Below, piece by piece: positions 34,098 to 44,285 of a stretch of 64,000 bases of DNA. A program made the translations under genes and the position numbers. The stretch's first letter is position 1, and each line of letters starts with the position of its first letter. The notes under the pieces are model-generated. The model worked only from the letters and a program-made list of their open reading frames with translations. It was not told the DNA's origin and did not search any database. The stretch spans positions 56,420,002 through 56,484,001 of the forward strand of contig NC_086037.1 of assembly GCF_036323735.1 (NCBI RefSeq). Direction: 5' to 3'. Source of the DNA: Rattus norvegicus (Eukaryota > Chordata > Mammalia > Rodentia > Muridae).

Positions 34098-34320
34098 TTT
34101 TTTAAGAGGTGCATGCCTGTAATTTTGCCTACTTGGGACTGAGGCAGGAGGATCACAGATATGAGAGAATGCTGAGCAACTTAGCAAAACTCTGTTTGAA
34201 GATACAAATTAAGGCCACAGATGTGGCTAAGTGACAGAGCACTTAACTATCTATCATGTGTAAGATCTGGGTTTACTTTCCATCACTGTAAAAAAAAAAA
34301 AAAAAAACAAAAAAACAAAA
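34098..34320 (+). repeat. Composite B4-like SINE (B1-like left, ID-like right)
   Basis: B1-like left half (ggtgcatgcctgtaattttg; actgaggcaggaggatcaca) followed by an ID-like right half (acagatgtggctaagtgaca; gggtttactttccatcactg) and a poly(A) tail with AAAAAC units. Confidence 0.72.
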
Positions 34321-34744
34321 TTAAAGGGGTAGGAACTAGATAACTCAGTACTGAGCGTTTTCACAGCATGTTCAAGGCCCTGGGTCCTCAACAGCAGGAA
34401 AGGGAGACTCGCAGTGGTGTATTAGAATTTATACTCTGTCAAGCCATGGCACGGAAACCAGGTTGATGCCTCTGAGAAGAGGTAATGGAAAAAGGAAATA
34501 GAATACAGATTTCCAAGGCAGAGCCTTAGGTACAAGGATACTTGGTGTGATATAAAGAGTGCAGCACAAATCTGCGAATGAAGGACGATGGATTACTTAG
34601 TAGGTAATGTTGAGAGAATTAACTAAGTAGATGGGCAAACGTAAGTGGATCTTTGTTGAAAGCCACGGGTGGCGGACTGTAGATGGTTAAAGACCTAATG
34701 AGAGTCAGACACTCTGAACCCAGAAATCATCCTCAACCTACATG

Positions 34745-34885
34745 GCTTGAGACCTTGAGACAGGGTTTTATGGAGTCCAAGCTGGCCTTGAACCTACTGT
34801 ATAACCTAGGATGCTTTTGAACTTCTTTACCTCCTGTTTCTACACTGTGCTGTCACTGCAGACATTTGCCACCATGCATGGCATT
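34745..34885 (-). repeat. B1 SINE, diverged
   Basis: 'gagaccttgagacagggttt', 'aagctggccttgaacctact', 'gcagacatttgccaccatgc'. Confidence 0.65.
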
Positions 34886-35592
34886 TTAGTACTGCTATAA
34901 ACCATCCTAGATCCACTCCATGTTGATATTTCCCCATCTGTACTCAAAATATTTCCCCATTCAACACGTGTTTATTGAACATCATTTGTTGTTCATTGAG
35001 CAGAAATGCTTAGTTAGCGTTATTAAACATTTGTCATTGTGAACCACACTGAAAAGTATAGTATAAAGCTGTTTGAGGACACGAGCAACGATGCCCTCTG
35101 AAAGACCTCCTGTTGTGTGTGTGTGTGTGTGGGGGGGACCTCTGCTACTGAGGATCACCTCCATGGTGTTCTGCAATGACAGTATCATTTGATTTCTGGA
35201 ACAGCCTTCATTCTAGGTTTTCTTGTTGTTCCTCAGGGTTGTTATTTAACCTGTTCCTCTACCCTATTTATTTATTTATTTATTTTTATACACTTAAAAT
35301 TAGGTTAGTTCTAAATGCTTAATTAGTTTCAGTTTAAGTACTTTGAGCAAAAACAAAAGTGCCATTGCCATGCACATCATATTGGTCATGAGACAAGCAC
35401 ATAACAAACGCTAGGGTTCCATCATTGGTTCTTGTAAACTGATCATTTGGTGAAGGTGCTTTCCCTTGTAAAGATTTGATTCTCCCATTGCTGTGAGCAG
35501 TCACTTTTACAGACTTAGTTAGTGGCTTGCAGATGTCCTGTTCTACAATAACCAAGTGACTGATGATGATCCAATGATAAAGCTTCATGGTT
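34886..35592. other. Intronic sequence with short microsatellites
   Basis: (TG)8 at about 35114-35131 followed by a G-run, and (TTTA)n at 35266-35285. No exon or dispersed repeat identified. Confidence 0.5.
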
Positions 35593-35930
35593 GTGGTTGT
35601 GTGAATGACAGTGGCCCTTATTGGCTCATAAGGATTGGCACTATTAGGAGGTGTGGCCTTGGAGGAGATGTGTCACTGGGGGTGGGCTTTGAGGTTTCAA
35701 ATGTTCAAGCCAGGCCCAGTGTCTCTCTCTCTCTCTTCTGCCTGCTGATCCGGATGTAGAACTCTGCTACCTCTCTAGCACCGTGCCCTCTTGCATGCCA
35801 CCACGGTTCCTACTGGGATGGCAATGGACTAATGAACCTCTGAAACTATGAGCCAGCCCCAGTTAAATGTTTGCTTTTATAAGAGTTGCTGTGGTCATGG
35901 TGTCTTTTCACAACAGTAAAACCCAAGACA
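35593..35930 (+). mobile_element. MaLR-like solo LTR
   Basis: TG...CA-bounded unit with 'ggcactattaggaggtgtgg', 'tgggctttgaggtttcaaat', 'tgcctgctgatccggatgta', an ATTAAA-like signal in 'agttaaatgtttgc', and terminal 'gtaaaacccaagaca'. Layout mirrors mammalian apparent LTR retrotransposon (MaLR) LTRs. Confidence 0.65.
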
Positions 35931-35944
35931 GTGCTTCTCTGAGC

Positions 35945-36100
35945 CAGTGATTTCTTTTTCTTTTTCTTTCTTTTTTTTCTTTTTTGGTTTTTCAAGACAG
36001 AGTTTCTCTATGTAACAGCCCGGGGTCTCCTGGAACTCACAGAGTTCTGCCTGTGTGCCCCAAGAGCCAGGATTAAAGGTGTGCACACCCCGCCAGCTAA
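35945..36100 (-). repeat. B1 SINE
   Basis: T/C-rich tail, 'ggtttttcaagacagagttt', 'ctcctggaactcacagagtt', 'caggattaaaggtgtgcaca'. Slightly shortened in the middle. Confidence 0.82.
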
Positions 36101-36469
36101 GGCAATGATTTCTTTAGTGGTTCATGTGAGTAGTCAATGTGGTGCTGTCTGGTTTTGCATGAGTACTGTGTAATGGGTCTTATGTTTGCAAAGATCTGAG
36201 TCCCAAACCATTGCTTGTCCCAGGAGTGTGAATAAGAGACCATAGGAAGAAGAAAACCTAAGGTGACTTTGTTAGGGAAGCAATGAAAAACTTGTAAAGG
36301 CACACACAGGGCATTAACACAGATGGTCAAAGTCTAGACACTCAGGAGGGAGAGTGTAGGGTAAAAAAATGTCATGGAAGGACTGAACCTTGAGGCTCTG
36401 ACCAGTTTTAAGAGGTTAGGAGCAGGGAATACAGCTCACTGGCAGAGTGCCCTAAAGTGTCCATTTCTT

Positions 36470-36590
36470 TTTTTTTTCTTTTCTTTTTTTTTTTTTTTTT
36501 TTTGGTTCTTTTTTTTGGAGCTGGGGACCGAACCCAGGGCCTTGCGCTTCCTAGGTAAGCGCTCTACCACTGAGCTAAATCCCCAGCCCC
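36470..36590 (-). repeat. Young ID SINE with target-site duplication
   Basis: Long T-rich tail, 'ggagctggggaccgaaccca', 'taagcgctctaccactgagc', 'taaatccccagcccc'. The 15-bp duplication AAGTGTCCATTTCTT lies at 36455-36469 and 36591-36605. Confidence 0.96.
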
Positions 36591-36784
36591 AAGTGTCCAT
36601 TTCTTAACTGATTTTACTTTATAAAATTTACCTAAGGGACGAAACAGAAAAAATACCCAAGGTACCAAGAGAAATACTGTTTCTACTACTAAAAACTTGG
36701 GGACAGCTTCAGCATCTGTATGTAGCAAATTAACTAAATAACTTACATTTTCATGACCCAGCATACTATTCAGCTATTAAGAGA

Positions 36785-36870
36785 TGAGGGAGGGTCGGTT
36801 TGTAGTTGAGTGGATAATGTGCTTGCCTAGCATGCACAGCACCGCATAAGCCAGCTGTGGTGGCACAAAA
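36785..36870 (+). repeat. ID-related fragment
   Basis: 'ggtcggtttgtagttgagtg' and 'gtgcttgcctagcatgcaca' retain the tRNA-derived head of an old ID/B4 element, followed by a short B1-like 'agctgtggtggcac'. Confidence 0.45.
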
Positions 36871-37687
36871 TGGTGTGGGTAGAGGAGGGGAGTCAAAGGT
36901 TGCAGGTATTTCATGGTTCATGGCAAGTTTACAGCAGTCTGGGCTGTCTGAGGTCCGTGTGGAAGAAGAGCAGGAGAGGAGAGTCCTTTTGAAGGTTGCT
37001 AAAGTGGGGGGTTCTGGTCCCGCCACCATTCCTATTCCCGTTGACTATTGATTAGTTTTACCCTTTGAAGCCAAGTACAGACCTGTGTGGCCCTACTATA
37101 TTGTGACCTTTGGGTGTGTTTGAGGCCCCTGTCACCAACTGCCGATTGGACTGGGATTGGGGCTGGCATCTGTACTGCAAACTCTTCTGTTGCTTCTGTA
37201 GCAATAGCCTATCTTCTTGCCAGTGTACAAAATGTAATTCTGCAGTCCAGCAGCAGGCTTGGTCTCCTGGACACAGCCAGAGGGTGAGCCTCCCTTTTCA
37301 CCTTTTCATGCTGTGCTCTTCTCCCTTACTTACTAAGCATTTGTATCTTTGGGGAAAATGTGCTGCCTACAGCTGCTTCACCCTTTTATTATTTGTGTTC
37401 TAATAGTGCACTGAGAAAGATGGGGCTTTTCCCTGCCTTCTTCCCCCGAGTTCATTCAGCAAATAGGTGGAAACAAGCTAGTATCTGAAGAGAATCATTG
37501 GGCTCTGAGATATCTAGAAACAATGATTTCTAGATATCAATAGAGTTAATTGATTTCCTTCTCCAAGAGCTAACTTAATTTGAACCATGCTAGGAATGGA
37601 AGGATGAGGAAAGAATGAGCACCCAGTGTGTGTGGACTGTGGGCTGTGGGCAGTGTGGACCGGGAATGATACCTTTAGCTTAGCTCA
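36871..37687. other. Intronic sequence with one perfect hairpin
   Basis: No dispersed repeat identified. A perfect inverted repeat lies at 37509-37538. Confidence 0.45.
37509..37538. repeat. Perfect 12-bp inverted repeat
   Basis: GATATCTAGAAA (37509-37520), 6-nt spacer, TTTCTAGATATC (37527-37538). Confidence 0.95.
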
Positions 37688-37710
37688 GAGGTTCTCATCT
37701 GGTGAGTCAT

Positions 37711-37740
37711 GACCATTGGGAACACTTTTTCCCAATGGTC
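37711..37740. repeat. Perfect 12-bp inverted repeat in URR1 flank
   Basis: GACCATTGGGAA (37711-37722), spacer CACTTT, TTCCCAATGGTC (37729-37740). Confidence 0.96.
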
Positions 37741-37795
37741 TTAAGAACTGAGACCCAGCGCAAACTATGTTTATGAAGTAGCAGCGAAAATAATT

Positions 37796-37980
37796 AAATT
37801 TTTATTTATTCTGTTTTATGTGCATCGGTGTTTCACTTGCTCATATGTCTGTGTGAAGATGTCAGATCTTGGAGTTACAGACAGTTCTGAGTTGCTATTT
37901 GGGTGCTGGGAATTGAACCCTGGGTCCTCTGGAAGAGCAGCTGCCAGTGCTCTTAACTGCTGAGCCATTTCTCCAGCTTT
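37796..37980 (-). repeat. B3-type SINE nested in URR1
   Basis: 'gttgctatttgggtgctggg', 'aattgaaccctgggtcctct', 'ggaagagcagctgccagtgc', 'gctgagccatttctccagct'. Confidence 0.85.
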
Positions 37981-38072
37981 GCAGTTAAAATAATGTTATG
38001 ATTGGAGGTCACCACAGCATGAGGAACTGTACCAAAGGGTCGCAGTGTTGGGAAGGTTGAGCACTGCCTTAG

Positions 38073-38780
38073 CTGCTCAGACTAGGCTGGCTTATCGATC
38101 TGCTCCCGCCACACATTCGTTTTGTTTCACTGTTTAGCCTGATTCATAACTGCAGTCCATGTCTTCCCTTCTAGTTTTTACCTCTTACAACAAATGAGTG
38201 AGCTTTTTTTTTTTTTTTGGTCAGAGTCCCCAAATTTAGTATGACTAAACTGAGCCATCATCTTCTTCCCTTGTCTTAGCAACCTGTTCATCCAGGATTA
38301 CATCTTCATGAAAACCAGCAGTGGGTTTTCTCTGTCTTAAAGCACAAACTGGAATGCATCTGCTGACCCTGTCCGAACTCCATTCCTCTGACTTGGACAC
38401 AATCTGGCCATATAGCCTTGTTAGCCTAAAACTTGTGATCCTCCTGCCTCAGTCTCCCAAGTGAATACTGTTGCTATAGGCACAACACCTGCCATCATCT
38501 TTCTACGCTGACCTATGTACTTTGCTACTGTGCTTGGCACATGTTATTAGTAGATGCCAAAAAGCTCAGTAATCAGAATAAATAATTGTTCAGTCAAGTC
38601 AACCAGATGGCCCATTGGGCACCAGCCCAGGACCTCAATAGCATAGGAGAGACCTTCATGTTTGCCAGGGGTTGGCGGTGCAGTGAAGCCTGGTTCTTTC
38701 CATTCACACCACCTGTGAATAGCAGCAGCTCCTGAACTGCTCTACAACAAGCTTTCAGGATCTGCCAGAGTGGTCAGTCC
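38073..38780. other. Intronic sequence, mostly unrecognised
   Basis: A weak inverted B1-like fragment at about 38395-38500 (catatagccttgttagccta; cctcctgcctcagtctccca). Nothing else recognised. Confidence 0.4.
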
Positions 38781-38788
38781 GCTCTGTG

Positions 38789-38931
<143 letters not shown>

Positions 38932-38974
38932 GTAAAAGAGTTTAGTGTTGGGTATCTTTCTCAATTGCTCTTCA

Positions 38975-39165
38975 TTTTAATTTTTGAGACTTGTGTCTCT
39001 TACCGAACCTGGAGTTCATTGATTCCTCTAGGTTTGATGGACATTGACCAGCAAGCTCTGGAAGTCTGCTGTTCTCTACTTCTTTGTCCCCTCCGAATGC
39101 TGGGGTTACAGACTCATGATCCCATATTTTTGTATGATTGCTGGGGATCCAAACTCAGGGTCATG
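38975..39165 (-). repeat. B4-like composite SINE
   Basis: 'gttacagactcatgatccca', 'ttgctggggatccaaactca', 'gggtcatg': inverted B1-like plus ID-like order, diverged. Confidence 0.5.
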
Positions 39166-39290
39166 ATTGTACATCTTTAGTCCCAACAAAGGCAAGTAGA
39201 CCTCTGTGAGTTCAAGACCAGTCTAATCTGCATAGTAAGTTTTATACCAGCCGGGACTACAGAGTAGGTCTCTGTATCAAGACAAACAAA
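39166..39290 (+). repeat. B1 SINE fragment
   Basis: 'tgtacatctttagtcccaac', 'gtagacctctgtgagttcaa', 'gaccagtctaatctgcatag', then 'atcaagacaaacaaaaacc'. Confidence 0.65.
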
Positions 39291-39339
39291 AACCTAAGTA
39301 CTAGGAGTCTATCAGAAGTGTACATCTTTGCATGTACGG

Positions 39340-39598
39340 TGTGGGTGTGGGCATGCTCATGTGTACATTAGGTCAGAGATTGACTCCCTACCTTATTTTT
39401 GAGACAGGGTCTCCCTGAATCTGGAGCTCATCAATTCAGCCAGTTCAGGCTGGCTAGACAGTGAGTTTCAGGGAGCTTCCTGCCTCCACCTCCCCAGAAC
39501 TGGGATTATAGGCATGTGTTCCTGCACCAGCTATTTACATGGTGTTAGGAATCCAAACTTGGGTCCACTTTATGAACTGAGCCTTCTCTCCAGTCTGT
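39340..39598 (-). repeat. B4-like composite SINE
   Basis: 'gagacagggtctccctgaat', 'ctggctagacagtgagtttc', 'gggattataggcatgtgttc', then 'gtgttaggaatccaaacttg' and 'actgagccttctctccagtc'. Confidence 0.6.
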
Positions 39599-40001
39599 AA
39601 ATATATATCCTGATGAGTCCCTGTATCCTAGGACCTGCATCATGCCCTTTCCCTGTCACTGCCCCATCGGATAATTTCTGCCCTGCCTTGATCTGCCTGA
39701 TTATTTTTTGTACTGAAAATGAATAAAACCAGTTTATGCCTGTAAGTCTGCCTTCTTCACTGAGCATTGTTTGGGGGGGGCCAGCAAGCATCTTGTAGTG
39801 TAGTGCTGGAGACCTTTGTTAGCCTGCTGCAACAGTTTCCATTCTGTGAATGAACTATGCTTTATCCATATGTTCTTATAATGCAACTGCAGAGCAAACG
39901 AGCCTAAACCTTCATGGTCTAACAACCGTTTATTCTGTGGGCATGGTAGGAGCAGCATGGTAGGATTCTCAGCTGAGAATCTAAAGGCGCTATTTGGATG
40001 G
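39599..40001. other. Intronic sequence, nothing recognised
   Basis: Apart from a G-run at 39771-39779, no feature identified. Confidence 0.45.
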
Positions 40002-40359
40002 TGTGAGGTTTGAATGAGAATGTCCCACCCTCTATAGGTTCATATATTTGAATGCCTGGCCCCCAGTTGGTGGAATTGTTTGTAAGGATCAGGGGGCGTG
40101 GCCTTGTTGGAGGTGTGTCTCTAGGGGGAACTTTGAGGTTTCAAAAGCCCACACATTCCCATTTAGCTCCCTCTGCCTCTTGCTTATGAGTCAGGATCTC
40201 AGCTCTCAGCTACTTCTCCATCCCTATGCCTGCCTGCTGCCACACTCCCTGCCATGATGGTCGTGAACACTACCTCTGAAACTGTGAGCTTCAAATAAAC
40301 TTCTATACGGTGCCTTGGTCATGATGTCTTATCACAGCAGTAGAAGAGTAACTAAGATG
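40002..40359 (+). mobile_element. MaLR-like solo LTR
   Basis: Same family as 35593-35930: 'ggtttgaatgagaatgtccc', 'gcgtggccttgttggaggtg', 'tgtctctagggggaactttg', AATAAA in 'cttcaaataaacttctat', and end 'gaagagtaactaagatgg'. Confidence 0.68.
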
Positions 40360-41504
40360 GATGATTCATTCACTCACATGCCTGGCTCTCAGCAGGCTTG
40401 TGCAAGGCTTGTCAACCCATGTTCTCTGTGTGGTCTAGTTTCCTTCCAATGTGATGGTTAATTGTGAAGGGAAGGCTCTGATGAGCTGAGCAGCAGCCAT
40501 ATCCTTTGTATGTTGCTCTCTCATAAAGCATGGCTTTTCTGCTATACTAGGTCCAAATAGTTCAAGCCCACTCAAGCCCAAGGGTAAGAGGCATAGACTC
40601 CAGCACTAAATGAGGGGTGTCAGGAGTTCTGGGAGTGTAGTATGTGAGAGTAAGAACAGTACTGAGGACGTTGTTATACTCTGCAGCTGTTGGTAGGTAT
40701 ATGATTGTATTAGATGATGATGTCATTCCTTTCTGAGGCAGCCACATTAGAACTCATCTAGTTAACTGGCCAACTCAAGGCCGGAGTGGCTTTCTTTAGA
40801 CTTCCCGTCTTTCTAACAGTGTCTTACCTGATATTATCGCCATCCTAGCCCCAAAGTTCAGTGTAGTCCCACTCCATGTCCTGGTCCTACCATAATGCGT
40901 GCTATGACGCGTGCTTTTGCCTATTTTATTGTTCTGTCCCCTGTCAAGAGCTGTAAAGCAGCTTTCCTCCCTGTGTACTGTTCAGTGTCTTTCCCAGAGT
41001 CTGGCATGCAGTAAGCTACAGTGGAGTGGAGAAAACAGACCTAGACTGAGTGTCTGCTTGCTCGAGACTTGTGTACCAGACCATTGGGATCAGCCATACT
41101 TCAGGATATGTAAACACATGCTCTCCTGCAGCCAGGGAAGTGTTAAAACAGGAAGCAGCTTTGGATTGCCTTCCTATGGGTTAGAAATGTAAACAAAATG
41201 GAGTCCCTTAACTGGAATAGGTGGCCCAGTGGGCAGCAGTCCCACCCTCTCTGATGGGAGGGATTGCTGTGAAGAGGGCTGAGGGTCTCTGTTTGAGTTC
41301 CTCTATTTTACATTGAGACGCAGAAGCTATGATGAGTCCAGTGACTGACACATAAGCTACCAGTCATACCATTGCCACGTGTGAACTGCAGTAAGACCTC
41401 CTTTCTGTGACTTATAGGAGGAAGTGAGGCAGCTTTTTTCAGTCCTCCTGACCCGACCCCTCAGATTCTATCTTTTTGGGTAAAAGAAAGCATTTTTTTA
41501 AATC
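40360..41504. other. Intronic sequence, nothing recognised
   Basis: No exon, dispersed repeat or microsatellite recognised over about 1.1 kb. Confidence 0.45.
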
Positions 41505-41678
41505 AAGGAAGCTGAGGAAATGGCTTCAGGGCCCACAGACACCAGAAGAGGGTTTCAGAGGCCCTGGAACTGGAATTAGAAATGGCTGTGAGCTGCCATT
41601 CAGGTGCTGGGTATCAAACCCAGGTCCTCTGGAAGAGCAGCCAGTGCTCTTAACCACTGTGTCATCTCTCCAGCCCCT
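41505..41678 (-). repeat. B3-type SINE
   Basis: 'gctgtgagctgccattcagg', 'caaacccaggtcctctggaa', 'gagcagccagtgctcttaac', 'tgtcatctctccagcccc'. Confidence 0.85.
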
Positions 41679-41751
41679 AAGTCTTAAAATAGTTGTGTGT
41701 GTATGTGTATGTATACATATATATTTTTTAACTCTACCAATTCTTTCCTTT

Positions 41752-41778
41752 GTGTGTGTGTGTGTGTGTGTGTGTGTT
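41752..41778 (+). repeat. (TG)13 microsatellite
   Basis: GTGTGT run ending at 'ttggg', preceded by a (TA)n/(TG)n patch at 41695-41727. Confidence 0.95.
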
Positions 41779-42899
41779 TGGGTTCCTTGGCCTTCTTTGT
41801 TTTTAGATCTGCCACTGTATGTATATTTAGTCCATTCTTTGTGTCTGCTTTTTGATGGGTGTGGAGGGACTCTTACCTTACACTGTCTCACAGTGTGCAT
41901 GTTCTCTGTTGTACCTACCATGGTCTTCCATGGTGCTGTTCTGGGTTGCCCTACAATGAGCTGTGACAAACATCCTCTGTGTCTAAGAAATAACCCAGAA
42001 GTGAGGTTTCTTGGTCATATAGACCAGTGAACTTTGTGGGACCTCTTCAAAGGACTCAGATGTTACTATGTCCCGTTTCTCCATGTTTTACTGTATGGTA
42101 GTTTGCTTCAGATGTCCCAGCTTCACCCTAGATCTGGAGTTTTGCCGTGATATCCTCCAGAGAGTAGAGAAAAGGGCTGGGAATTTTTTTCTCTTGTAGA
42201 GTGTACTGTTTTGATCTACTTGAACTGTTCAAATGCCTTCTGTTCCTTCAGTTAATTATAGAGATTCATTCTCCTGTCCTGAGTTTGCACCTTGTTTCTG
42301 AATCTGTGTGGAGGCAATAGGTACAGTGGCAGAGGGCAGAGTGGCGCATGCTCCTCTGGGCACACACTTGGCTTTTGTCTGTCTGTGCCAGTCTTGTCCA
42401 TAAGCTGGAGCCAGGCAGCCAGGCCACAGGATGGGTGTCAAGAGTCCACATGCACTGAATCTGCCTGTCTCTCTCCTTCCTGCTGGGAGACAAGAAAAGC
42501 CACAGCATGACTATTTAGAAGGAAGAACACATTGTCCTAAGTTTAATGAAACATTTATGGTGAACTTATGTCTAGAATTTGCTTCAAAATAATCTGGGGC
42601 AGGGGAAGTAGCTATGGTGAAGAGTGTAAAACTTGCCATCAAAATTCAGACACATCTAAGACTAAAGGAGAGAGCTGTTGATTACACTAGGATAACAAAC
42701 TATAACCAGAATTGTCCTAGCAAACCAAGACATGTATCCTCAGGGAAGAATGAGATGGGACTGACCCTGATTTAGTCGTTCTTGAAGGTAGGTGACTAGT
42801 ATTTGGAAACTCATTCTATTTTTTTTTTAAGATTTCCATAATAGAGATTTTTCTAAGAAGATATTTATTAGGCTGCCAAAGGAGCTATGGAGATTGTCA
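41779..42899. other. Intronic sequence, nothing recognised
   Basis: Open frames up to about 180 codons run through the preceding SINE and TG repeat and are not genes. No exon or repeat found in the remainder. Confidence 0.45.
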
Positions 42900-42962
42900 G
42901 GCTGGGGATTTAGCCCAATGGAGGATCATTTTCAATACATAAGGCTCTGGGTTTGATACCTA
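42900..42962 (+). repeat. Old ID SINE
   Basis: 'ggctggggatttagcccaat' and 'aaggctctgggtttgatacc' mark a diverged ID core. A pyrimidine run follows instead of an A-rich tail. Confidence 0.65.
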
Positions 42963-43000
42963 TATCTTCTCCCCTCCCCCTTCCCCCTTTCTACTTCCAA

Positions 43001-43600
43001 AAATAGTCTTTATTGCACAGAAAATGGCTGCTGGGACCCTTGCCAGCCCATTAAGAGTAGTAAGCTTAGGTCACCTCTGCTGGCTGCAACTCTGGGCACC
43101 TCTAGAAGGGCCCTCCACCTGCTCTTGTTGACAAGAAGAGTGAGAAGCTGCAGGTTGTTCTAACCTAATGGGGTTGGTTCAGCCTGCCCAGGGACCAACC
43201 GCGTCAGTTCCCTTCACACACACACCACAGCCTGCTAGCGATCTGTACACAGGCACAGGCGATTGTTATCTGAGGCAGGAAGCAGTCTGCAGACAGTGGG
43301 CTCTTAACTGACATTCTGCGGCGCGCACACTTCCCCGTCCTACTTTAACCCTCACCCTGGTTTCAGCAGTTGCTGGAACTGAGGAGTAGACTCCCGCAGC
43401 AAGTTCCATACCCACAGTTGCTCAGCTCTGTGCAACAGTACATGGTCCTTCTTCACACAGTTCTCTGAGAACTTGGTATAGTGCTTCTAGAAACTGACGA
43501 ATCCTGAGCCCCTCCCAAGAGTCCCAAGAATCTGTGTATAAGGTATATTCACTCGAGAAACCCGACACTGAAGGCGCCACAATCACAGAATGTGTCCTGT
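43001..43600 (-). pseudogene. Possible processed-pseudogene tail, unidentified gene
   Basis: Read on the minus strand, a compositionally gene-like segment ends with AATAAA (43014-43009) about 14 nt before the left edge. A stop codon at 43354-43352 closes a frame whose last residues include LLHRAEQLWVWNLLRES and QFQQLLKPG. Upstream, another minus frame reads DSWEGLRIRQFLEALYQVL, so the two plausible parts are in different frames, pointing to a frameshift near 43450-43500. Between stop and AATAAA lie about 340 bases that look like a 3' UTR. There is no poly(T) at the left edge. I do not recognise the protein; a chance open frame remains possible. Confidence 0.35.
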
Positions 43601-43779
43601 GGCCATTTCTGTTCTCTCCCTAAAGGCACCCAATTATTCACCAAGAGTTTATCTTTGCTGTATATCCTTACCGTTCAATATAGAGTAAATGTGAATGGAC
43701 AGACTGACCGATTAATTGCCCACCCTGAGTGTGGCCAGCAGTTATGTTTTCATCGGTACTTAGAGAACATAATGTACTC

Positions 43780-44122
43780 TGTGGGTGGAAAGATAATGCT
43801 CCAACCAACTCCTGGGTGGAGTCCCATCCTCTCTGGTGTGTGGTATAGAAGGTAGGGTCTGTGGGAGGTGTTTAGCTTTAGATAAGGTTGTTACAGTAGA
43901 GTCTTGATGGTGGAGTTGTGCTCTTAGAAGAGACACAGTCACCAGCACCCTCTACCATGTTAGGACACAACAAGAAGGCTGTTGCCTGCAAGCCAGGAAT
44001 AAAACACTTCATCTGCTAGCACCTTGCATCTTGGACTTGAAAGTCAATAGAACTGTGAGAAATAAATATTTGCTCTGCTACCCAGGCCACAGTATTTAGT
44101 TATAGCAACCCAAACTGACACA
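43780..44122 (+). mobile_element. Ancient MaLR LTR (MLT1/MST-like)
   Basis: Order of blocks 'gtctgtgggaggtgtttagc', 'ccatgttaggacacaacaag', 'aaggctgttgcctgcaagcc', 'gcatcttggacttgaaagtc', 'gaactgtgagaaataaatat' and 'agcaacccaaactgacacaa' matches the mammalian MLT1/MST LTRs, including its AATAAA. Predates the rodent radiation. Confidence 0.82.
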
Positions 44123-44164
44123 ATAGTCCAGATAATTTTTAGCAGGATCAAAGAATCCCAGTTA

Positions 44165-44285
44165 CTCTGTTTTGTTTTCTTTTCTGAGACAAGGTCTCAC
44201 TCTGTAGCCCTGGCTGGCCTGGAACTTGCCTCTGCCTCCAGAGCACTGCAGTAAAAGGCAGGCATCGTCAGGTTTGGGAGGTGAT
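44165..44285 (-). repeat. B1 SINE, shortened
   Basis: 'ctgagacaaggtctcactct', 'gtagccctggctggcctgga', 'acttgcctctgcctccagag'. The middle is partly deleted. Confidence 0.75.

Larger units (their letters stand above)
37688..38072 (+). mobile_element. URR1-like non-autonomous hAT element with nested B3
   Basis: Outer parts 'gaggttctcatctggtgagt', 'tatgaagtagcagcgaaaat', 'gattggaggtcaccacagca', 'gaggaactgtaccaaagggt' and 'gggaaggttgagcactgcc' match my memory of the rodent URR1 family. It is split by a B3 SINE at about 37796-37980. Confidence 0.75.

Noticed and set aside
40088..40105. CTCF-like core 'cagggggcgtggc' inside an LTR
   Set aside because: Only a partial match to the CTCF consensus; the sequence is the LTR's own family consensus in that region.
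41476..42030. 184-codon plus-strand open frame, the longest in the window, with a 147-codon antisense partner
   Set aside because: It reads through an inverted B3 SINE and TG repeats. The peptide segments are the usual translation of B3, and there is no recognisable domain.
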